21,873 bases of DNA from CAZPAN01 sp964428485 (GTDB lineage Bacteria; Actinomycetota; Coriobacteriia; Coriobacteriales; CADBOM01): NCBI GenBank assembly GCA_964428485.1, contig CAYRYP010000018.1, positions 1 to 21,873 of the forward strand. Direction: 5' to 3'. Of the stretch, positions 16,029 through 21,873 are shown in pieces. The position numbers and the translations under genes are program-made. The first letter of the stretch is position 1. Each line of letters opens with the position of its first letter. A model generated the notes under the pieces. It was not told the DNA's origin. It was given only the letters and a program-made list of their open reading frames with translations, and did no database searches.

Positions 16029-16066
16029 AGGTGGCCGTGCCGTTGTGTGAATAGGCGCGGCCACCT
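16029..16066 (+). terminator. 13-bp GC-rich hairpin between GRE1 and GRE2
   Basis: AGGTGGCCGTGCC (16029-16041) pairs with GGCGCGGCCACCT (16054-16066) with one G-T wobble and a 12-nt loop. Only TTATC follows, so termination may be partial; it may also protect the GRE1 mRNA end. It starts 21 nt after the GRE1 stop. Confidence 0.5.
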
Positions 16067-16180
16067 TATCAAAGCAAGCGTGTTCGGAGGCGGTCGAGAC
16101 AACGTTTCCGAGTGCGGAGGGGGTATACAAGAAGTATCAAGAGGCTGGGAGCTCTCACGATAGACAGAGAGGAGCTAGCA

Positions 16181-18613
16181 ATGTACGAGTTCAGCCCAAT
16201 GACGGATCGCGTCGAGCGCATGAGGAAACTTTACCGCGACACGGTCCCATATCTCGACACTACCCGCTATCGCATCATTACCGAGTTCTACATGAGCAAC
16301 CGCAACGTGACCGGCAACCTCAAACGTGCCCTCAACTTCAAGAACATGTGCGAGAAGATGCCGATATTCGTCCGCGAGGACGAACTGATCGTCGGCTCCT
16401 ACACCGCCACATACAAGGCCTCGGCGCTCTACCCCGAGTACACGATGGCTTGGCTGATCCCCGAGCTGGGCGACGACGACTATCTGATGAACCGCGACGT
16501 CGACCCATACAAGTACACTCCAGAGGACAAGGCCTACATCCTCGAGACCGCTTCCTTCTGGGATGAGGAGAGCCTCTGCGCCAAGGTCAACCCCTACATC
16601 CCGGAGACATACAAGACCATCGCCGACAACAGCGTCATCAACTTCACGGCCAAGGACATCTGCCCGCAGCCCATCGGGCACTATGCCCCCAATTACATGG
16701 CTCCTCTGCGTGAGGGATTCGCCAAGCGCAAGGCCGAAGCCGATCGCAGGATCGCCGAGCTCGAGGCCGACGGAATACCCGGAGACCAGGTCGACCAGTA
16801 CAACTTCTACCGCGGCGTCTCGATCGTGTGCGAGGGCATCATGATCTTCGCTAAGCGCTACGCCGCCGAGCTGGCACGCATGGCTGAGGAGTGCACCGAG
16901 CCTGTGCGCAAGGCAGAGCTCGAGCGCATGGCCGACACGATGGGATGGATCATCGAGAATCCCGCGCGTGACTTCCGCGACGCTATTCAGGCCCTATGGT
17001 TCTATCAGAATTGCATCCTCATGGACGGCAACATGCACGGCACTAGCGTCGGGCGTCTTGACCAGATACTAGGCGAGTATGTCGAGCGTGACCTGGAGTC
17101 CGGCGCCATCACCTGGGAGGAGGCCCAGGAGCTGGTCGATCTCTACTATCTCAAGGTGGCCGAGTGCAACAAGGTCTGGGCCGGTAAGGCCGCATACTCC
17201 TCGCCCGGATATACCTCCGGACAGCTCATCACCCTCGGCGGAATCGATGCTGAGGGCAACGACTCCACCAACCCCATCACCTATATGGGCCTCGAGTCGA
17301 TGGGCCGCATGAAGATGCACAGCCCCACCCAGGGACTCAGGATTCACAAGGGCACCCCGCGCAAGGTATGGGAGTGCGCGATCGCCGTCAACAAGATCAA
17401 CGGAGGCGTGCCCGCGTGGTACTCCGACGAGCAGATCATCCCGGCGCTTCGCAAGCGCGGCATCTCCGAGAAGGATGTTTGGAACTACTGCCTCATCGGC
17501 TGCGTTGAGCCCTCCATTGGGGGAGCCGAGTGGCCAGCTTGCGGTGGGATCGGAGTGAGTACATACCTGAATTTTGGCAATGTGCTCTCCCTTGCGATAA
17601 ACGATGGAAGATCATACCGCACCACCGGTCCTCTCGCCGACACCGAGACCCAGTTTGGCCCGCACACCGGCTACCTCTACGAGATGGAGACCATCGAGCA
17701 GGTCAAGCATGCCTACGAGGTGCAGCTTCAGTTCTGGGTGAACTGGTATGCGGCCATGGTCAACACCTTTGAGACGGTCGCCCGCCGCGAGATGCCCCAG
17801 CCCCTCGTCTCCTCGATGATGGAGGGCTGCATGGACAGCGGCAAGGATGTCATGGATGGCGGCGCCAGGTACAACTCCACCGGACTTTCTGGAATAGGCC
17901 TCGGCAACGTTGTCGAGTCGCTCAACATCATCGACCAGGCGTGCTTCCAGAAGAATATCTGCACCACCCGCGAGCTATATGATGCGCTTGTGGCCGATTG
18001 GGAGGGCTATGAGGATCTGCGCCAGCGCCTGCTCAGCGAGATTGCTCACTACGGAAACGGAGACCCGGTGGCGGACATGCAGACCAGGTTTGTGGCGGAG
18101 AGCTTCGCCGACTTCGTCGTCACGCGCAAGGGAGCCCGCGACAACAGGTACGCGGCGGGCATGTACCCGGTGACGATGAACGTGACCTACGGCAAGTTCA
18201 CCGGCGCCACTGCTGACGGGCGTCATGCTGGAGAGCCGCTCTCCGACGGGATCTCGGCGGTCCAGGGCCTCGACGTGAGCGGGCCGACCGCGATTCTGAA
18301 CTCCGTCACAGGCTTTGACCACCAGAAGTACTCCAACGGGCTTCTGCTCAACATGAAGTTCAGCCCCTCGGCCATAGCCGGCGACGAGGGTGTGGACAAG
18401 CTCATCGAGCTAATGTCCACCTATTTCTTCGACATGGGTGGTATGGAGATGCAGCTCAACATCGTTTCGGCCGACACTCTCAGGGCAGCCCAGGCCAACC
18501 CCGAGGAGTACAAGGACCTCGTGGTGAGGGTCGCAGGGTTCTCAGCCTACTTCACCGAGGTCTACAAGGCGGCCCAGGACGACCTCATCAAGAGGACGGA
18601 GCTTGCCATCTAG
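16181..18613 (+). CDS. Glycyl radical enzyme 2 (GCVEP type)
   Basis: An 810-residue GRE. The catalytic cysteine is C441 with E443 in GCVEPSIGGAEWPACGG, and the glycyl radical is G786 in RVAGFSAYF. H167 in PIGHYAPNY and H286 in NMHGTSVGRLDQ match positions that bind substrate in characterised GRE eliminases. The aspartate expected about 14 residues after the cysteine in glycerol dehydratase is a glycine here, so it is probably not a simple diol dehydratase. ATG 16181 follows GAGAGGAG; the protein then begins MYEFSPMTDRVERMR, matching its neighbours. It is activated post-translationally by the divergent radical-SAM enzyme and would be destroyed by oxygen. Close paralogue of GRE3, roughly three-quarters identical by eye. 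Reaction and substrate unknown. Confidence 0.93.
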   Translation: MYEFSPMTDRVERMRKLYRDTVPYLDTTRYRIITEFYMSNRNVTGNLKRALNFKNMCEKMPIFVREDELIVGSYTATYKASALYPEYTMAWLIPELGDDDYLMNRDVDPYKYTPEDKAYILETASFWDEESLCAKVNPYIPETYKTIADNSVINFTAKDICPQPIGHYAPNYMAPLREGFAKRKAEADRRIAELEADGIPGDQVDQYNFYRGVSIVCEGIMIFAKRYAAELARMAEECTEPVRKAELERMADTMGWIIENPARDFRDAIQALWFYQNCILMDGNMHGTSVGRLDQILGEYVERDLESGAITWEEAQELVDLYYLKVAECNKVWAGKAAYSSPGYTSGQLITLGGIDAEGNDSTNPITYMGLESMGRMKMHSPTQGLRIHKGTPRKVWECAIAVNKINGGVPAWYSDEQIIPALRKRGISEKDVWNYCLIGCVEPSIGGAEWPACGGIGVSTYLNFGNVLSLAINDGRSYRTTGPLADTETQFGPHTGYLYEMETIEQVKHAYEVQLQFWVNWYAAMVNTFETVARREMPQPLVSSMMEGCMDSGKDVMDGGARYNSTGLSGIGLGNVVESLNIIDQACFQKNICTTRELYDALVADWEGYEDLRQRLLSEIAHYGNGDPVADMQTRFVAESFADFVVTRKGARDNRYAAGMYPVTMNVTYGKFTGATADGRHAGEPLSDGISAVQGLDVSGPTAILNSVTGFDHQKYSNGLLLNMKFSPSAIAGDEGVDKLIELMSTYFFDMGGMEMQLNIVSADTLRAAQANPEEYKDLVVRVAGFSAYFTEVYKAAQDDLIKRTELAI

Positions 18614-18897
18614 TTTTTCGCCGCAGGACAACAGGGCGACTACAGTAGATGCATGCATCGCGTAGTGCGAACAGGGCTGGGGGAGCACATCTCCCGGCCC
18701 TGCGAGGATCTTGGGCCCAACAGGCTGCTTGCGAATGCTTGCGAAACTAAAAGGTGAGAAATGCCCCGCAGAGAATCATGTTTTGTGCAACATGTCACCG
18801 GGGTGCCAATCGAGCTAGAGCATCATATTTGTATGCATTCAAGCCGTGTCATCCATTTACGGCACGGCGGTATCGGAAGTCAGGAAGGAAGGTGCAT
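18614..18897 (+). promoter_or_regulatory. 284-bp leader/intergenic region before GRE3
   Basis: Apart from the terminator-like hairpin at its start it holds a perfect tandem repeat of TGCTTGCGAA (18726-18735 and 18736-18745), an inverted repeat CATGTT-N6-AACATG (18777-18794), and a longer-range pairing GCCGTG/CACGGC (18843-18848 with 18863-18868) close to the GGAAGGAAGG ribosome site. These suggest a separate, regulated promoter for GRE3. No small gene is evident. Confidence 0.45.
18672..18702 (+). terminator. 13-bp GC-rich hairpin after GRE2
   Basis: CAGGGCTGGGGGA (18672-18684) and TCTCCCGGCCCTG (18690-18702) pair along their full length (two G-T wobbles) around GCACA. No T-tract follows. 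It is the same style of hairpin as after GRE1 and GRE3. Confidence 0.5.
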
Positions 18898-21330
18898 ATG
18901 TACGAGTTCAGCCCTATGACCGAGCGCGTCGAGCGCATGAGGAAGCTCTACAGGGACACCGTGCCCCGCCTAGACCTCACGCGCTACAAGATCATCACCG
19001 AGTTCTACATGAACAACCGCAGCATGAACGGGACGATGAAAAGGGCGCTCAACTTCAAGAATATGTGCGAGAAGATGCCTATCTTCGTTCGCGATGAGGA
19101 GCTCATCGTGGGTTCCTACACCGCCACCTACAAGGCATCCGCTCTCTATCCGGAGTACAGCGTCAGCTGGCTCGTCCCCGAGCTCGGTGACGATGACTAT
19201 CTCAAGAATCGTGAGTGCGATCCCTACGAGTACACCGATGAGGACAAGCAGTACATCTTCGACACCCTCGACTTTTGGAACGAGGAGTGCCTCTGCACCA
19301 AGGTCAACCCTTACATTCCGCCGGAGTACGCTCCGCTCACCAGCAACTGCGCGCTGACTTTCACCGCCCAGGACATCTGCCCGCAGCCCGTCGGCCATTT
19401 TGCTCCCAACTACTGGACTCCGCTCCATGTTGGGTTCAAGAAGGTCAAGGAGGAGGCCGAGGAAAGGGCCGCTGCCCTTCTTGCCGAGGGGCTCGTCGGC
19501 GACGACGCCCGTTCCTACGAGTTCTACCGTGGCGTCTCCATCGTCTGCGAGGGCATGATCACCTACGCTAAGCGCTACGCTGCTGAACTCGCCAAGATGG
19601 CTGAGGAGTGCACCGAGCCTGCACGCAAGGATGAGCTCGAGCGCATGGCCGACACGATGGGTTGGGTCATCGAGAACCCCGCGCGCGACTTCCGCGATGC
19701 TATCCAGGCCCTCTGGTTCTATCAGAGCGCCATCCTCATGGACGCCAACATGCACGGCACCAGCGTTGGGCGTCTCGACCAGCTCCTCGGAGAGTATGTC
19801 GAGCGCGACCTCGAGAGTGGGGCCATCACTTGGGAGGAGGCGCAGGAGCTCGTCGACCTGTACTACCTTAAGGTGGCTGAGTGCAACAAGGCCTGGGCGG
19901 GTCGTGTCGCCCTGTCCGCGCCGGGATACACCTCTGGGCAGATGATCACCATCGGAGGGGTCGACGCCGACGGCAACGACGCCACCAACCCCATCACCTA
20001 CATGGGTCTCGAGTCTATGGGTCGCATGAAGATGCACAGCCCCTCCCAGGGTCTGCGCGTGCACCGCGGCACCCCCGATAAGCTCTGGGAGTGCGCGATC
20101 GAGGTTAACAAGGTCAACGGCGGTGTGCCGGCCTGGTTCTCCGACGAGCAGATCATCCCGACCCTCATCAAGCGCGGCTTCTCCGAGGACGACGCTCGCG
20201 ACTACTGCATAATCGGCTGCGTTGAGCCAGCTGTCGGAGGATGCACTTGGCCCGCTAGCGGCGGTATGGGAACCAACTCCTACATCAACAACGCTCAGAT
20301 GTTGATGCTCGCCATCAATGGTGGCAAGGCCTATCGCACCACCGGTCCACTGGTGGACACCGAGACACAGTTCGGCCCAGTCTCCAAGACCTTGGCCGAG
20401 ATGGAGTCGATCGAGGAGGTCAAGGACGCCTACATGGACCAGTTGAAATACTGGGTCGACTGGTACGTCGCAATAAACAACGCCTACGAGCTTGTAGCGC
20501 GCGAGTTCATGCCCCAGCCGCTCATTTCCTCGATGATGACCGGTTGTATGGAGAGTGGACGCGACGTTATGTATGGTGGTGCCAAGTACAACTCCACCGG
20601 CATCTCCGGTATTGGTCTTGGCAACGTGATCGAGTCGCTGAACATCATCGACGAGGCCGTGTTCAGGCGCGAGATGTGCACCGGACGCGAGCTTCTCGAA
20701 GCCATTCGCAACGACTGGGAGGGTTACGAGGATCTGCGCCAGCGCCTGCTCACCGAGATCGTCCACTACGGCAATGGTGACGCTTATGCCGATAGGTACA
20801 CGAAGTTTGTGGCCGAGGGCTTTGCCGACTACGTGGCCACCAAGACCGGCCCGCGCGGCAACAAGTACTCCGCTGGTATGTTCCCCGTCACGCTGAACAT
20901 CGTCTACGGCAAGTTCACCGGTGCCACCCCCGATGGGCGTCACTCCGGCGAGCCTCTGTCCGACGGAATCTCGGCTGTCCAGGGTCTCGATGTGAGCGGT
21001 CCCACCGCGATCCTGAGCTCGGTCACCAGGTTCGATCACCAGAAGTACTCCAACGGCGTGCTTCTCAACATGAAGTTCAGCCCCGCCTCCATTGCAGGTG
21101 AGGAGGGTATGAGGAAGCTCATTGACCTCATGTCCACCTACTTCTTCGAGCTTGGTGGTGCCGAGATGCAGCTCAACATCGTCTCGGCCGACACGTTGCG
21201 CGAGGCACAGAAGCATCCCGAGGACTACAAGGATCTGGTCGTGCGCATCGCAGGGTTCTCGGCCTACTTCACCGAGGTCTACAAGGCGGCGCAAGACGAT
21301 CTCATCAAGAGGACGGAGCTCCAGGTCTAG
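18898..21330 (+). CDS. Glycyl radical enzyme 3 (GCVEP type, paralogue of GRE2)
   Basis: An 810-residue GRE collinear with GRE2, with catalytic C441 and E443 (GCVEPAVGGCTWPASGG) and glycyl radical G786 (RIAGFSAYF) at identical positions. The HGTSVGRLDQ and DICPQPVGHFAPNY blocks are conserved. Differences cluster in residues about 130-165, around the loop after the catalytic cysteine (S/A445, A/C449, E/T450) and in the QTRF/RYTKF stretch, which may tune substrate choice. ATG 18898 is chosen because AGGAAGGAAGG precedes it and the protein begins MYEFSPMTERVERMR like GRE2; an in-frame extension of 48 codons upstream has no family character. Expression may be independent, given the 284-bp leader. 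The substrate is unknown. Confidence 0.93.
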   Translation: MYEFSPMTERVERMRKLYRDTVPRLDLTRYKIITEFYMNNRSMNGTMKRALNFKNMCEKMPIFVRDEELIVGSYTATYKASALYPEYSVSWLVPELGDDDYLKNRECDPYEYTDEDKQYIFDTLDFWNEECLCTKVNPYIPPEYAPLTSNCALTFTAQDICPQPVGHFAPNYWTPLHVGFKKVKEEAEERAAALLAEGLVGDDARSYEFYRGVSIVCEGMITYAKRYAAELAKMAEECTEPARKDELERMADTMGWVIENPARDFRDAIQALWFYQSAILMDANMHGTSVGRLDQLLGEYVERDLESGAITWEEAQELVDLYYLKVAECNKAWAGRVALSAPGYTSGQMITIGGVDADGNDATNPITYMGLESMGRMKMHSPSQGLRVHRGTPDKLWECAIEVNKVNGGVPAWFSDEQIIPTLIKRGFSEDDARDYCIIGCVEPAVGGCTWPASGGMGTNSYINNAQMLMLAINGGKAYRTTGPLVDTETQFGPVSKTLAEMESIEEVKDAYMDQLKYWVDWYVAINNAYELVAREFMPQPLISSMMTGCMESGRDVMYGGAKYNSTGISGIGLGNVIESLNIIDEAVFRREMCTGRELLEAIRNDWEGYEDLRQRLLTEIVHYGNGDAYADRYTKFVAEGFADYVATKTGPRGNKYSAGMFPVTLNIVYGKFTGATPDGRHSGEPLSDGISAVQGLDVSGPTAILSSVTRFDHQKYSNGVLLNMKFSPASIAGEEGMRKLIDLMSTYFFELGGAEMQLNIVSADTLREAQKHPEDYKDLVVRIAGFSAYFTEVYKAAQDDLIKRTELQV

Positions 21331-21363
21331 CAAGGTCTGACCTACAGTCCGATAGATGATTCG

Positions 21364-21396
21364 GGCCGGGCGGGTTATCCCCGTCCGGCCTGTTTG
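21364..21396 (+). terminator. Intrinsic terminator after GRE3
   Basis: GGCCGGGCGGG (21364-21374) pairs with CCCGTCCGGCC (21380-21390) around TTATC, with one G-T wobble. TGTTTG follows. It lies 34 nt after the GRE3 stop and is the best terminator of the GRE block. Confidence 0.7.
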
Positions 21397-21397
21397 T

Positions 21398-21420
21398 GTG
21401 CCGAGCATGGCACGTTTTCT
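21398..21420 (+). terminator. Second, tandem terminator hairpin
   Basis: GTGCC (21398-21402) and GGCAC (21409-21413) pair around GAGCAT and run directly into GTTTTCT, a compact intrinsic-terminator shape immediately after the first hairpin. Confidence 0.5.
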
Positions 21421-21436
21421 AATGGGAGATGAGTCC

Positions 21437-21466
21437 CTAGCGCGCCCGGCAGCGGGAAGCGCGTAG
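21437..21466. other. GC-rich stem-loop of unknown role
   Basis: A CCCG-GCAG-CGGG hairpin (21445-21456) is extended by CGCG/CGCG and CTA/TAG pairs with a small internal loop, followed by CCTTTCGTCTTT. It could be a third terminator or the end of a small transcript. The rest of 21467-21574 shows no gene. Confidence 0.3.
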
Positions 21467-21574
21467 CCTTTCGTCTTTGGGTGCTCATCGCGAGGTGGAA
21501 TCTGAAGAAGAAGGGCAAGCAATGTTCAGCACAGCTTCCGGGATGCCGCAGGCGCATTAAGTGAAAAGAGACCC

Positions 21575-21605
21575 TTGACCTTATGCTGCCTCTCTGTGTT
21601 AAAGT
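21575..21605 (+). promoter_or_regulatory. Promoter of the T-box leader
   Basis: TTGACC (21575-21580) is a good -35 hexamer, and TGTTAAAGT (21597-21605) resembles an extended -10. The spacer is 18-19 nt depending on the -10 chosen. Transcription would start near 21612, right at the T-box leader. Confidence 0.55.
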
Positions 21606-21611
21606 ACGACC

Positions 21612-21873
21612 CACAACTGAATAGTTGAAACCGATGAGGCGAAAGTCAAGCCGTCATGAGCACTCACAGAGAGCGGGCGCAGCTGAGATTCCCGTAGAAA
21701 GCTGGGCGGTAAATGGTTCGCTGAGGGAAAGGGGAAAGGAAGGTTTGAGGCAAAGCCCTAACCGACCGAGTATCTGGACCGTAAGCCTGCGTTAAAGGCA
21801 GAACATGTGTTGGCATGTTCGTGAGAGGGTTCTGTGTAGGCAGAGCCAATAAAGGTGGCACCGCAGGTTGTAA
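21612..21873 (+). ncRNA. T-box riboswitch leader (continues past window end); Trp- or Met-type
   Basis: T-box leaders bind uncharged tRNA and switch on aminoacyl-tRNA synthetase, biosynthesis or transport genes. The hallmark T-box is AAAGGTGGCACCGCAGG (21851-21867). Stem I elements are present: the GATGA kink-turn (21633-21637), GGCGAA/TTCGCT pairing (21638-21643 with 21717-21722) followed by TGAG, the AGAGAGC motif (21668-21674) and GCTGAGA of the distal loop. The specifier lies in AAATGG (21711-21716). TGG (Trp) fits the UGGC bulge of the T-box, whose C would pair with the G73 discriminator usual for tRNA-Trp. ATG (Met) fits better the purine expected after the specifier. The expression platform and the controlled gene are outside the window. 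Confidence 0.85.

Noticed and set aside
16181..18613. GRE2/GRE3 as glycerol or propanediol dehydratases
   Set aside because: The CxE and glycyl motifs fit, but the downstream aspartate expected in glycerol dehydratase is glycine and no diol-utilisation or shell genes are present.
18970..21522. An 850-codon open frame on the minus strand opposite GRE3
   Set aside because: It mirrors a GC-rich gene whose codon use suppresses stops in that antisense frame; its translation lacks family features and GRE3 shows all GRE motifs.
1..21873. CRISPR arrays, transposases, integrases or phage genes
   Set aside because: No regularly spaced palindromic repeats with unique spacers and no transposase- or integrase-like proteins were seen; the 88-160 repeats are too short and close to be CRISPR.

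Overview
The window looks like chromosomal DNA of a high-GC, anaerobic actinobacterium, most probably a member of the Coriobacteriia. The reasons are high-GC codon use, a pair of WYL-domain regulators of the PafB/PafC type, a Ski2-like helicase with a DUF3516-type C-terminus, a DUF5679 zinc-ribbon protein, and a block of strictly anaerobic glycyl radical enzymes (GREs). Genus and species cannot be fixed from the sequence.

Layout. Positions 1-54 hold the last codons of an unidentified gene. A visibly AT-richer segment (about 55-1600) carries a DUF4143-type AAA ATPase preceded by four GCCGATAT-like repeats, and looks like an acquired cassette. Two overlapping minus-strand WYL regulators follow (1638-3705). 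Divergent from them is a 1080-residue membrane protein (3991-7233) that looks like an M28 aminopeptidase fold whose metal ligands are replaced and whose two halves are separated by a very long acidic, low-complexity insertion. Next come a 48-residue zinc-ribbon protein (7330-7476), a terminator-like hairpin, and a large DEAD/DEAH helicase (7579-10275). A bidirectional terminator separates the helicase from a minus-strand tRNA-Gly(CCC).

The right half (10573-21330) is an anaerobic radical-enzyme locus: a PucR-type regulator and a radical-SAM GRE activase on the minus strand, then three GRE genes on the plus strand. The first GRE (815 aa) has an unusual GCQEI active-site motif. The second and third (810 aa each) are close paralogues with the usual GCVEP motif. 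The activase would install the glycyl radical on all three, and the PucR protein is the obvious candidate regulator. A perfect 8-bp inverted repeat lies in the divergent activase/GRE1 promoter region. Each GRE gene is followed by a GC-rich hairpin. The substrates cannot be read from the sequence; conserved pocket positions suggest GRE1 acts on something different from GRE2/GRE3, and none looks like a plain glycerol/propanediol dehydratase.

After tandem hairpins the window ends inside a T-box riboswitch leader (about 21612 onward) with its own promoter. Its regulated gene lies beyond the window. The specifier is best read as UGG (Trp), with AUG (Met) as the alternative.
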